Assembly: GCA_903918155.1 (NCBI GenBank)
Contig: CAIXDD010000266.1
Location: 1 to 12,943, forward strand
Direction of reading: 5' to 3'
DNA length: 12,943 bases
DNA from: an uncultured Hyphomicrobiales bacterium
Lineage (GTDB): Bacteria; Pseudomonadota; Alphaproteobacteria; Rhizobiales; Beijerinckiaceae
Part shown: positions 6,275 through 12,943 of the stretch, in pieces
Position numbering within the stretch: position 1 is the stretch's first letter
Layout: every line of letters starts with the position of its first letter
Made by a program: the position numbers and the translations under genes
The notes under the pieces: model-generated
Databases searched by the model: none
What the model was told of the DNA's origin: nothing
Seen by the model: the letters and a program-made list of their open reading frames with translations, nothing else

Positions 6275-6298
6275 GCCCGCGCCATTTGCGTGACGCGC
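6266..6298. repeat. Inverted repeat, candidate operator in a divergent promoter region
   Basis: GCGCGTCA (6266-6273) and TGACGCGC (6291-6298) are perfect 8-base inverted arms separated by 17 bases, so the centres are 25 bases apart. They lie in the 204-base divergent gap between the Bug receptor and doxX. A dimeric regulator could bind both arms, but no regulator gene is in the window to pair with it. Confidence 0.4.
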
Positions 6299-6400
6299 GG
6301 CGGTCTGCCAGACTCCCGATCACGTCTCGTCGGCGCCTGCGCGGCGATGCGAACCAGACAGGCGCCGCGCAAGGCGCCGATGCAGCGAAGGGGAAACCAC

Positions 6401-6895
6401 ATGGAATCATCGCCCGTCAACGACCGCGCCTCGCCGGCGCCCATTCTCGCCCTTGCGGATCCTTATGCGCGCAATCTCGACGGGCTTCTGCTCGCCGGGC
6501 GCATTTTCGTCGGCGCGATTTTCGTGCTGAGCGGCGTGTTGAAACTCACGGGCGTGGCGGCCTATTCCACGCGCGGCTGGCCTGCGGAATGGTTCTTCGG
6601 TCCGCTTGGCGCCTCGGTGGAATTGTTCGGCGGCGCGCTCGTCATCGCGGGGCTGGCCACGCGCTACGGCTGCGTGATCATGTTTCTGTTCATGATCGTG
6701 GCGACCTTCTCCGCGCATCGCTTCTGGGATTTCGCCGATCCCGCCCAGTTCCGCGCGCAGCAGAGCCAGTTCTTCAAGAACGTCTCGATCTTCGGCGGCT
6801 TCATTCTCATCTTCGCGCTGGGGCCGGGGCGTTTCAGCCTCGATCACGTGATTCGCCGGCGCGCGCAAAAGCAAGACGGCGCGCCCGCCGCCTGA
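6401..6895 (+). CDS. DoxX family membrane protein
   Basis: A 164-residue inner-membrane protein. The ATG at 6401 is preceded by GAAGGGG about 8 bases upstream. After a polar N-terminus of about 25 residues come four hydrophobic segments, near residues 28-47, 63-84, 87-106 and 126-144. The first carries the family-typical G-R-I-F-V-G-A-I-F-V-L-S-G-V-L-K motif, the second G-A-S-V-E-L-F-G-G-A-L-V-I-A-G. The loop with H-R-F-W-D-F before the last segment also matches DoxX/DoxD-like proteins. Members are linked to quinone-coupled thiosulfate oxidation in archaea and to redox or oxidative stress roles in bacteria, but most are uncharacterised. Specific function here is unknown. It stands alone between divergent and convergent Bug receptor genes and ends at a strong terminator. 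Confidence 0.88.
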   Translation: MESSPVNDRASPAPILALADPYARNLDGLLLAGRIFVGAIFVLSGVLKLTGVAAYSTRGWPAEWFFGPLGASVELFGGALVIAGLATRYGCVIMFLFMIVATFSAHRFWDFADPAQFRAQQSQFFKNVSIFGGFILIFALGPGRFSLDHVIRRRAQKQDGAPAA

Positions 6896-6915
6896 CGCCT
6901 GACGCAGAAAGAAAG

Positions 6916-6942
6916 ACGCGCCGGAGCGGGGCTCCGGCGCGT
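6916..6942. terminator. Bidirectional intrinsic terminator between doxX and the second Bug gene
   Basis: CGCGCCGGAGC (6917-6927), a GGG loop, and GCTCCGGCGCG (6931-6941) form a perfect 11-bp stem, extended by the A6916-T6942 pair. On the plus strand TTCGTTCGTTCC follows. On the minus strand the stem is followed by TCTTTCTTTCTG. It lies between the convergent stops at 6895 and 6978 and should end both transcripts. Confidence 0.88.
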
Positions 6943-6977
6943 TCGTTCGTTCCGTCGCCGCCTGCGGGGCGCGCGCG

Positions 6978-7952
6978 TCACTCCTTGCGGGAGAGGCCGA
7001 TGCGCTTGGCGATTTCGGCCACCTGCCGCTCCTGCTCGGCGATGTCCTTCTCAAAATCCTCCGCGCCGCCGGGATTGGGCGTCTGCGCGCTGGCGATGAG
7101 CTTTTCCGCGATCTGCGGCATGCGCGCGACGTCGGCCACTTCGTCGCCGATGCGCTTGCGCAGCGCGGGGCTCACGCTTTTGGGGCCGAACATGCCCACC
7201 AGCCCTTCGAGCTGAAGCGAGGGAACGCCCGCCTCGATCGCGGTTGGCACGTCAGGCAAGGCGGAGGCGCGGTTGCGGCTGTTGACCGCGAGAATGCGCG
7301 CGCCGGCGCCGTTCACCGGCTGCATGACCGCATAGGCCGACATGACCGCCTGAATGCGGCCCGCCGCCATTTCGGCGGCGCCTTGCCCGAGATTGTTGAA
7401 ATTCACCTTCTGGATCTTCAGGCCGAGTGCGGTGGTGAAATTGTCCCACACCAGATCGGTGATGCCGGGCACGGTCATGACATTGAGTTCGCCCGGCCGC
7501 TTGCGCGCAAGATCGACGAATTCCTGCAGGGTCTTCACGCCGATCTGTTCGGACACGCCGACGGCGAGGATCGTGTTGGAGAAACGGGCGATGGGCAGCA
7601 GGTCGCGCTCACGCACGTAGCCCAGTTTCTCGTGGCGATAGGGATGGGGCGTGAAATTGCCCGTGGGCGTGAAGAGGAATTGATGGTCGTCATTGTCGCC
7701 GATCACCGCGCGAATCGCGATCAGGCTGTCGCCGCCGGGCCTGTTCTCGACCACGACGTTCTGGCCCCATTTGCGCGACAGGACGTCGGCGGCCAGACGC
7801 GCGCCGATGTCGGCGCCGGCGCCGGGCGCGAAGGGCACGATCAGTTTCACGGGCTTGGTCGGCCAGGCCTGCTGCGCGCGCGCGGCGCCGCCGCCGGCGA
7901 GGCCCAGAAGCGCGGCTGCGGCGAACGCGGCGAATGTGCGGGACAAAGTCAT
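6978..7952 (-). CDS. Bug/TctC-family solute receptor, divergent ligand loop
   Basis: A 324-residue periplasmic receptor of the Bug family. The start at ATG 7952 has GAGGGG about 6 bases upstream and gives a normal signal peptide: T-L-S-R, a hydrophobic core, and A-A-R-A/Q-Q-A-W-P with cleavage near residue 26. An earlier in-frame start at 8012 would spoil this. The first ligand loop is recognisable but altered, P-F-A-P-G-A-G-A-D (40-48), where P-F-P-P-G-G-x-x-D is usual. The second loop is replaced: N-R-P-G (70-73) is followed by G-D-S-L-I-A-I instead of the Gly-rich G-A-G-G-x-x-G turn, and the usual P-D-G-Y is G-D-N-D-D-H-Q. The C-terminal half keeps family features such as L-P-D-V-P-T-A-I-E-A-G-V-P. 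No transporter membrane genes accompany it. The ligand is unknown and may differ from that of the receptor at 5099-6196. Confidence 0.9.
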   Translation of the reverse strand: MTLSRTFAAFAAAALLGLAGGGAARAQQAWPTKPVKLIVPFAPGAGADIGARLAADVLSRKWGQNVVVENRPGGDSLIAIRAVIGDNDDHQFLFTPTGNFTPHPYRHEKLGYVRERDLLPIARFSNTILAVGVSEQIGVKTLQEFVDLARKRPGELNVMTVPGITDLVWDNFTTALGLKIQKVNFNNLGQGAAEMAAGRIQAVMSAYAVMQPVNGAGARILAVNSRNRASALPDVPTAIEAGVPSLQLEGLVGMFGPKSVSPALRKRIGDEVADVARMPQIAEKLIASAQTPNPGGAEDFEKDIAEQERQVAEIAKRIGLSRKE

Positions 7953-8046
7953 GGTTTCCCCTCGATCGGAAGTTTCGACCCCTTCCCCGTGTGTCCGGGG
8001 ATCGCGGCACATTGTCGGCTTTTGAGACCGCCGGCAAGCCCGCGCG

Positions 8047-8063
8047 CATCGGCCCCGCCGATG
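8047..8063. repeat. Short perfect inverted repeat between the second Bug gene and rmuC
   Basis: CATCGGC (8047-8053), a CCC loop, and GCCGATG (8057-8063) form a perfect 7-bp hairpin with no U-tract on either strand. It sits in the 221-base divergent gap (7953-8173), where I could not place a convincing promoter. It could be an operator or simply chance in GC-rich DNA. Confidence 0.35.
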
Positions 8064-8173
8064 GACTCATGCGCTTCCCAAGGGACGCACCGATGGAGCG
8101 CGTGGAGAAGTTCTATCTTTGTTCTTTTCAGCGCGGCGAGGATGGTCTAGGCTGAGGCATGGAGTTTTCCCGC

Positions 8174-9343
8174 ATGGACCACCTCGCTCTCGACTTCGCC
8201 GCCCTTGGCCCCTTGCTCCAGCTCGCCGCCCTTGGCGGGCTTCTCGCGCTCGCGCTGCTGGCGGGCCTGTTCCTCATCCATCTGCGCGCCGGCCGGGCTC
8301 GCGCCGCGCTGGAGGCGGCGGGGGCGGAGCGGCAGCGGGAGATCGACGACAAGATGGCCGAGCTCGCGCGGCTGAACGCGGAGCTGGCCGGGCGGGTGCA
8401 GGCGTCGTCGGAAGGGCTGAGCGCGCGCCAGTCGGAATTGTCGCGGCTGCTGGCCGAGCGGCTCGACGCCGTGGGCGCGCGGGTGGGGCAGGGGCTGGAG
8501 GCGAGCGCCCGGCAGACGAACGAACAGCTCGCCAAACTGGGCGAGCGGCTGGCGGTGATCGACGGTGCGCAGGCCAATCTCGCGCGCCTGTCGCAGGACA
8601 TGCTGGGCCTGAAGGACATTCTCGCCAATAAACAGGCGCGCGGGGCTTTCGGTCAGGGGCGGATGGAGGCGATCGTGCGCGACGGCCTGCCCGTGGGCGC
8701 CTATGAATTTCAGGCGACTCTGTCCAACCGCACGCGGCCCGATTGCGCGATCCGCCTGCCCGGCGATGCGCGCCGCCTCATCGTGGACGCGAAATTCCCG
8801 CTGGAATCCTTCACCGCCTTGCGCGAGGCGCGCGACGAGGATGCGCGCAAACTGGCCCATGCGCGCGTGCGCGCCGACGTGGGCAAACATGTGAAGGACA
8901 TCGCCGAGCGATATTTCCTGCCGGGCGAGACGCAGGAGATCGCCTTCTTGTTCGTGCCCTCGGAATCCATCTACGCCGACGTGCACGAACATTTCGACGA
9001 TCTCGTGCAGAAGGCGCATCGCGCCCGCGTGCTGTTCGTCTCGCCCTCGCTTCTGAGCATGGCGATCCAGCTGATGCAGGCGATCGTGCGCGACGCGCAG
9101 ATGCGCGAGGAGGCGGGCAAGATCCAGATCGAAGTGGCGCGGCTGATGGAGGACGTGACGCGGCTGCGCGATCGGGCCGACAAGCTCGCCGTTCATTTCC
9201 GACAGGCGCAGGAGGATGTGGAGGGCGTGCAGACGTCGGCGCGCAAGATCGAGAAGCGCGGCGAGGGCCTGGCCCGGCTCGATTTCGCGCCCGCGTCTAC
9301 GCCTGCGCCCTCGGCGGAAGCCCCCGCGCCGGCGCTGGGCTGA
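8174..9343 (+). CDS. rmuC: RmuC family protein (DNA recombination limiting factor)
   Basis: A 389-residue protein from ATG 8174, chosen because GGAG at 8161-8164 gives 9-base spacing; an ATG at 8159 (394 residues) is the alternative. An N-terminal membrane segment (about residues 10-36) is followed by a coiled coil to about 145, then the conserved RmuC domain. The domain includes G-A-F-G-Q-G-R-M near 158 and P-D-C-A-I-R-L-P with V-D-A-K-F-P-L-E-S-F near 190-213. The Asp/Asp-x-Lys arrangement is the part compared with restriction-endonuclease-like folds. RmuC in Escherichia coli limits recombination at inverted repeats; the biochemical activity is not settled. The Ala/Pro-rich last 20 residues look unstructured. 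It is monocistronic and converges on cysA. Confidence 0.93.
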   Translation: MDHLALDFAALGPLLQLAALGGLLALALLAGLFLIHLRAGRARAALEAAGAERQREIDDKMAELARLNAELAGRVQASSEGLSARQSELSRLLAERLDAVGARVGQGLEASARQTNEQLAKLGERLAVIDGAQANLARLSQDMLGLKDILANKQARGAFGQGRMEAIVRDGLPVGAYEFQATLSNRTRPDCAIRLPGDARRLIVDAKFPLESFTALREARDEDARKLAHARVRADVGKHVKDIAERYFLPGETQEIAFLFVPSESIYADVHEHFDDLVQKAHRARVLFVSPSLLSMAIQLMQAIVRDAQMREEAGKIQIEVARLMEDVTRLRDRADKLAVHFRQAQEDVEGVQTSARKIEKRGEGLARLDFAPASTPAPSAEAPAPALG

Positions 9344-9362
9344 GTCCGCATATCCGCGCAAG

Positions 9363-9420
9363 GCGCTCACGCGCTCACGCGCTCACGCGCGCAGGGCGCT
9401 CACGCGCGCAGGGCGCTCAT
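9363..9420. repeat. Tandem array of 8- and 9-bp units at the rmuC/cysA junction
   Basis: Unit A, GCGCTCAC, occurs at 9363-9370, 9371-9378 and 9379-9386, then unit B GCGCGCAGG (9387-9395), A (9396-9403), B (9404-9412) and A with its last base T (9413-9420). The BA pair is a 17-bp repeat present twice. The cysA stop codon (9417-9419 on plus, TGA on minus) lies in the last unit. The array fills most of the 73-base convergent gap, in which no ordinary terminator is visible. Confidence 0.85.
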
Positions 9421-10463
9421 GCGGGAAACGCGTGCGCGCGCGCGACATGCAGGAACACGGGCGCGCCGATCCGGGCGGCCTGCGCCAGCGCGTCGTCGGG
9501 CCGCGCGTCCACCTCCACGATCCCGCGCGCATGGGGCGATTCGATTTCGATGCGCAGGCCCGCGCCGTGGCGGCGGCGCCCGCTCACCACGCCGGGCACG
9601 CCGGCGCTGGCGAGCGCGACATCGGCCGGGCGCACGAGCAAGGCCGCATCGCCCTCGACGGGGCCGCGCATATGCGGCAGGTCGAACGCGTCGCCGATGG
9701 TCGCGCGCCCGCCGCGCACGCGGCCCAGGAAGCGATTGGCCTCGCCGGTGAATTCGCAGACGAAGGCCGAGGCGGGGTTTTCATAGATCTCGTCGGGCGC
9801 GCCCACCTGCTCCAGCAGGCCGCCGTTGAGGATCGCGACGCGGTCGGCGAGCTCCATCGCCTCTTCCTGATCGTGGGTGACGAAGAGCGTCGTATGGCCC
9901 GTGCGCTGGTGCAGGTCGCGCAGCCAGCGGCGCAGGTCGCGGCGCACCTGCGCGTCCAGCGCGCCGAAGGGCTCGTCGAGCAGCAGAACGCGCGGTTCGA
10001 TGGCGAGGGCGCGGGCGAGGGCGACGCGCTGTTTCTGCCCGCCCGACAATTGCGCGGGAAAGCGGGTCTCCAGACCGCGCAGCTGCACGAGATCGAGCAG
10101 GGCGCTCACGCGCGCGCGGATTTCGCTGTCCGGCGGCCGCTGCCCGCGCGGGCGCGCGCGCAATCCGAAGGCGACGTTCTCGAAGGCGTTCATGCGCGCG
10201 AACAGCGCGTAATGCTGAAAGACGAAGCCGATCCGCCGGTCGCGCAGGCTCAGGCCCGTCGCGTCCTGATCGCCGAAAAGGATGCGGCCGCCTTCGGTCT
10301 GTTCAAGGCCCGCGACCGCGCGCAGCAGCGTCGTCTTGCCCGAGCCCGAGGGGCCGAGCAAAGCGACAAGCTCGCCGGGCGCCACATGCAAGGACACGCC
10401 GCGCAAGGCGGGAAATTCGCCGAAGCGTTTTTCGAGATTTTCGACGACGAGGGCCACGGACAT
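9417..10463 (-). CDS. cysA: Sulfate/thiosulfate ABC transporter ATP-binding protein CysA
   Basis: A 348-residue cytoplasmic ATPase that powers the CysTW sulfate permease. Walker A is G-P-S-G-S-G-K-T-T at 37-45, the Q-loop glutamine is Q83, the ABC signature L-S-G-G-Q-K-Q-R-V lies near 138, Walker B and D-loop L-L-L-D-E-P-F-G-A-L-D near 155, and the switch histidine is in F-V-T-H-D-Q-E-E-A. The C-terminal ~100 residues form the TOBE-like regulatory region, somewhat shorter than in Escherichia coli (365 residues in all). The start at 10463 begins M-S-V-A-L-V-V-E-N-L as in relatives and has GGAG upstream; a longer frame to 10625 is overlap with cysW. The cysW stop at 10468 is only 4 bases upstream, indicating tight cotranscription. 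The stop codon is inside a tandem repeat array. Confidence 0.95.
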   Translation of the reverse strand: MSVALVVENLEKRFGEFPALRGVSLHVAPGELVALLGPSGSGKTTLLRAVAGLEQTEGGRILFGDQDATGLSLRDRRIGFVFQHYALFARMNAFENVAFGLRARPRGQRPPDSEIRARVSALLDLVQLRGLETRFPAQLSGGQKQRVALARALAIEPRVLLLDEPFGALDAQVRRDLRRWLRDLHQRTGHTTLFVTHDQEEAMELADRVAILNGGLLEQVGAPDEIYENPASAFVCEFTGEANRFLGRVRGGRATIGDAFDLPHMRGPVEGDAALLVRPADVALASAGVPGVVSGRRRHGAGLRIEIESPHARGIVEVDARPDDALAQAARIGAPVFLHVARAHAFPA

Positions 10464-10467
10464 GGGG

Positions 10468-11361
10468 TCACTCCGATCCGGCGGGGGCTTGCGCGGCGAT
10501 GGATTTGGCGAAGCGCCATTCCACGCCCGCCTTGGCGGCGAGCGTGACGAGCGCGAGAAGGGCGAGCAGCGAGGCGGTCGCGAAAGAGGCCGCGCCCATA
10601 TATTCGTTGTAGAGAATTTCGACATGCAGCGGCATGGTCGTCGTTTCGCCGCGGATGCGGCCCGAGACGACGGCGACGGCGCCGAATTCGCCCATCGCGC
10701 GCGCGTTGCACAAGAGCACGCCGTAAAGCAGGCTCCATTTCACGTTCGGCAGGACGATGGCGAAAAACATCCGCCAGGGTGAGGCGCCCAGAAGCAGCGC
10801 CGCCTCCTCCTCGCTGGAGCCGATGGTCTCCATATGCGGAATCAGCTCGCGCGCCACGAAGGGGAAGGTGACGAACAGCGTCGCCAGAACGATGCCCGGC
10901 AGGGCGAAGATCACGTCGATCCCCTGCGCCTTCAGCCAGGGGCCGAAATAACCTTGCGCGCCGAACAGGAGCACATAGACCAGGCCCGCAATCACCGGCG
11001 AGACGGAGAAGGGCAGATCGACGAGGGTGACGAGAAGATTGCGTCCCCGGAAGCGGAAACGCGCGATGGCCCAGGCGCCCGCAAGGCCCACGATCACATT
11101 GATCGGCACGCAGATGGCGGCGACGGTCAGCGTCAGGCGCATGGCGGCGCGCGCGTCGGGCTCGGCCAGATGCGCCAGATAAGCGCCCAGGCCCGGCCGC
11201 AGCGCCTCGACGAAGACGATTGCGAGCGGAGCGGCCAGAAACAGCGCGAGGAAGGCGAAGGCCAGGACGAGCAGAAGCGCCCGCGCCGCAGGCCTTTCGC
11301 GCAGGCCCGCGTCGGCGCCGCGCATTCGATCTCCGCGCCGCAGGGCGGGTCCCTCAGACAT
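10468..11361 (-). CDS. cysW: Sulfate ABC transporter permease CysW
   Basis: A 297-residue inner-membrane permease that pairs with CysT to form the sulfate channel. About six hydrophobic segments are visible from residue 28 on. The cytoplasmic coupling (EAA) loop is E-E-E-A-A-L-L-L-G-A-S-P-W-R, placed before segment 5, where it contacts CysA. The motif G-E-F-G-A-V-A-V-V-S-G-R-I-R-G and T-T-M-P-L-H-V-E-I-L-Y-N-E-Y near the C-terminus are typical of CysW. The first ~25 residues are Arg-rich and cytoplasmic. The ATG at 11361 is supported by AGGAGG 7 bases upstream; it overlaps the end of cysT by 8 bases, implying coupled translation. Confidence 0.95.
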   Translation of the reverse strand: MSEGPALRRGDRMRGADAGLRERPAARALLLVLAFAFLALFLAAPLAIVFVEALRPGLGAYLAHLAEPDARAAMRLTLTVAAICVPINVIVGLAGAWAIARFRFRGRNLLVTLVDLPFSVSPVIAGLVYVLLFGAQGYFGPWLKAQGIDVIFALPGIVLATLFVTFPFVARELIPHMETIGSSEEEAALLLGASPWRMFFAIVLPNVKWSLLYGVLLCNARAMGEFGAVAVVSGRIRGETTTMPLHVEILYNEYMGAASFATASLLALLALVTLAAKAGVEWRFAKSIAAQAPAGSE

Positions 11362-12235
11362 AGCCGAACCTCCTGCGGCTCGCCGCCTGAAAGGCGTTGA
11401 TCGCCAGAAGGGCGAGGAAAGAGATCGCGAGCATCAGCGCGCCCACCACCGCCGCGCCCGCGTAATCGAATTGTTCGAGCTTGATGACGATGAGCAGGGG
11501 CGCGATCTCCGAGACCATGGGCACGTTGCCGGCGATGAAGATCACCGAGCCGTATTCGCCGACCGCGCGCGCGAAGGCGAGCGCGACGCCGGTGATGAGG
11601 GCGGGCGCGACATTGGGCAGGATGACGCGAAAGACCGTGCGCGTGCGGCTTGCGCCGAGCAGGGCGGCGGCCTCCTCCACGTCGCGCGCGCCATCGGCGA
11701 GCACGGGCTGGATGGAGCGCACGACGAAGGGAAGGCCCACGAAGACCAAAGCGACCGCGACGCCCAGAGGCGTATAGGCGATCTTGGCGCCGAACCATTC
11801 CGCCGCGCGCGCGCCGAACCAGCCGTTGGGCGCCCAGAGCGCGGTGAGCGCAATGCCCGCGACCGCCGTGGGCAGGGCGAAGGGAAGGTCGATCGCCGCG
11901 TCGACGAGCCGGCGGCCGGGGAAATCGTAACGCACCAGCGCCCAGGCGACGATGAGTCCGAAAACCGCGTTGACGAGCGCGGCCAGCGCCGCCGCGCCGA
12001 AGGACAGGCGCAGCGCGGCCAATGTGCGCGGCGAGGTCGCGATGGCGAGGATCTCGCCGGCGCCGGCCCCGCCCGCCTTCAGGATGAGCGCGGCCAGCGG
12101 AATGAGCACCAGCGCGAGAAGCGCGCTTGTGAGAATGGCGAAGGAGAGCCCGAAGCCGGGCAGGACGGAGGGCTCTCGCCAGACGACGTGGAACGCTTTT
12201 CGCACGCGGACGCTCTCGGAACCTGTTTTCGACAT
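11354..12235 (-). CDS. cysT: Sulfate ABC transporter permease CysT (CysU)
   Basis: A 293-residue inner-membrane permease, partner of CysW. It has an Arg/Lys-containing cytoplasmic start, then about six membrane segments from residue ~28. The motif D-L-P-F-A-L-P-T-A-V-A-G-I-A-L-T is characteristic of CysT. The EAA loop is E-E-A-A-A-L-L-G-A-S-R-T-R-T, followed by L-P-N-V, and G-E-Y-G-S-V-I-F-I-A-G-N-V-P follows later. The ATG at 12235 overlaps the sbp stop by one base (TGATG). A GTG three bases earlier is an alternative. There is no clear ribosome binding site, so translation probably depends on coupling to sbp. Confidence 0.95.
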   Translation of the reverse strand: MSKTGSESVRVRKAFHVVWREPSVLPGFGLSFAILTSALLALVLIPLAALILKAGGAGAGEILAIATSPRTLAALRLSFGAAALAALVNAVFGLIVAWALVRYDFPGRRLVDAAIDLPFALPTAVAGIALTALWAPNGWFGARAAEWFGAKIAYTPLGVAVALVFVGLPFVVRSIQPVLADGARDVEEAAALLGASRTRTVFRVILPNVAPALITGVALAFARAVGEYGSVIFIAGNVPMVSEIAPLLIVIKLEQFDYAGAAVVGALMLAISFLALLAINAFQAASRRRFGYV

Positions 12236-12943
12236 CACCGGGCCGGCTTGTACAATTGATCGAACGTGCCGCCGTCGGCGAAGTGCAGCGCCTGCGCCTT
12301 CGGCCAGCCGCCGAAATCCGCGTCGATCGTGACAAGCTCCGTCTTGCCGAAACGCGCGAGATCCTTGGGATCGGCGTGTTCCGGGCGGCTGGGGCGATAG
12401 AAATTCTTCGCGATCAACGCCTGCGCCTGCGGCGCATAGAGGAAATCGAGATAGGCCTGCGCCTGTTTGCGCGTTCCGCGCCGGTCGACATTGCCGTCCA
12501 CCAGCGCCACCGGCGGCTCGGCGAGGACGGACAGCTCCGGCGTCACGATTTCGAAATTGGCCTGCCCGAATTCCTGCAGGGCGAGAAAGGCCTCGTTCTC
12601 CCAGGCGAGCAGCGCGTCGCCGATGCCGCGCTGGGCGAAGGTGACGGTGGAGCCGCGCGCGCCGGTGTCGAGCACCGGGACGTTGCGCAGAAGGGCGGCC
12701 ATGAACGCGCGCACCTTCTCCTGATCCCCGCCATGGGCGCGCTCCGCCCAGGCCCAGGCGGCGAGATAATTCCAGCGCGCGCCGCCCGAGGTCTTGGGAT
12801 TGGGCGTCACCACGGCCACGCCGGATCTCGCGAGGTCGCCCCAGCTGCGGATCGCCTTCGGATTGCCCTTGCGGACGAGGAACACGATGGTCGAGGCGTA
12901 GGGCGTCGAATTGTGGGGCAGGCGCGTGCGCCAGTCGGCGGGA
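12235..12943 (-). CDS. sbp: Sulfate-binding periplasmic protein Sbp/CysP, partial (N-terminus beyond the window)
   Basis: The C-terminal ~235 residues of the periplasmic receptor that delivers sulfate (or thiosulfate) to CysTWA. The open frame continues through the right edge, so the start and signal peptide are not seen; an internal GTG at 12885 is not the start. The family signature runs L-P-H-N-S-T-P-Y-A-S-T-I-V-F-L-V-R-K-G-N-P-K, then T-P-N-P-K-T-S-G-G-A-R-W-N-Y-L-A-A-W, which includes ligand-contact residues. The C-terminus has the usual T-I-D-A-D-F-G-G-W-P-K-A-Q and H-F-A-D-G-G-T-F-D-Q-L-Y. It is the first visible gene of the operon and overlaps cysT by one base. Sbp and CysP cannot be told apart confidently here; Sbp is the closer match in the central motif. 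Confidence 0.94.
   Translation of the reverse strand, partial: PADWRTRLPHNSTPYASTIVFLVRKGNPKAIRSWGDLARSGVAVVTPNPKTSGGARWNYLAAWAWAERAHGGDQEKVRAFMAALLRNVPVLDTGARGSTVTFAQRGIGDALLAWENEAFLALQEFGQANFEIVTPELSVLAEPPVALVDGNVDRRGTRKQAQAYLDFLYAPQAQALIAKNFYRPSRPEHADPKDLARFGKTELVTIDADFGGWPKAQALHFADGGTFDQLYKPAR

Noticed and set aside
6361..6378. GGCGCC-N6-GGCGCC hairpin just upstream of doxX
   Set aside because: Each arm is itself a palindrome and such six-base matches are frequent in this GC-rich sequence; nothing further supports a regulatory role.
7222..7245. Third EcfG-like match, GGAAC-N16-GTT on the plus strand
   Set aside because: It lies inside the second Bug gene, is one base shorter in spacing than the two intergenic elements, and has no plus-strand gene start downstream of it.
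8061..8150. Possible 29-codon upstream reading frame ending 24 bases before rmuC
   Set aside because: There is no ribosome binding site, composition looks random, and no regulatory amino acid run is present.
9363..9420. CRISPR-like array
   Set aside because: Units are only 8-9 bases with no unique spacers of CRISPR length and no cas gene nearby; it is a simple tandem repeat.
10834..12259. Plus-strand frames opposite cysW and cysT
   Set aside because: The products are charged, repetitive and domain-free, while the minus-strand frames are unmistakable sulfate permeases with coupling loops.

Overview
This 12.9 kb window is high-GC chromosomal DNA from what is most likely an alphaproteobacterium, perhaps of the Rhizobiales type. 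The reasons are the GC-rich codon use, two candidate promoters of the alphaproteobacterial EcfG (general stress response) type, orphan Bug/TctC-family solute receptors, and a CysTWA-Sbp sulfate importer. The genus cannot be named from this sequence. Gene density is high and no gene-free stretch exceeds 300 bases. I see no rRNA, tRNA, CRISPR array, transposase or phage gene.

Left third (1-3356). A minus-strand gene for a small cysteine-rich, zinc-ribbon-like protein runs off the left edge. It diverges from chrA (chromate efflux, two CHR domains). A run of small uncharacterised genes follows on the plus strand: a 103-residue protein, a 223-residue coiled-coil protein and a 98-residue protein. 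The two small flanking proteins share a short conserved block and look like distant paralogues. Matching GGAAC-N17-GTT elements, resembling EcfG promoters, lie immediately upstream of the zinc-ribbon gene and of the first small gene. An intrinsic terminator closes off the first small gene.

Middle (3478-7952). A class A FAD-dependent aromatic hydroxylase (+) converges on a Bug/TctC-type periplasmic receptor (-). That receptor diverges from a DoxX-family membrane protein (+), which in turn converges on a second Bug receptor (-). Strong bidirectional hairpin terminators sit in both convergent gaps. No TctA/TctB membrane partner is present, so both receptors are orphans here. The layout suggests a small accessory region for uptake and oxidation of organic, possibly aromatic, acids, but the substrate is not readable from the sequence.

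Right third (8174-12943). rmuC (+) converges on a four-gene minus-strand sulfate uptake operon, sbp-cysT-cysW-cysA, with overlapping or nearly abutting junctions; sbp is cut by the right edge. The gap between rmuC and cysA is filled by a tandem array of 8- and 9-bp units that includes the cysA stop codon.

The most notable points are the small-paralogue/coiled-coil cluster and its stress-type promoter, the paired EcfG-like elements, the several short tandem expansions (in-frame 12 and 15 bp units inside genes, out-of-frame units between genes), and the divergent ligand loop of the second Bug receptor.
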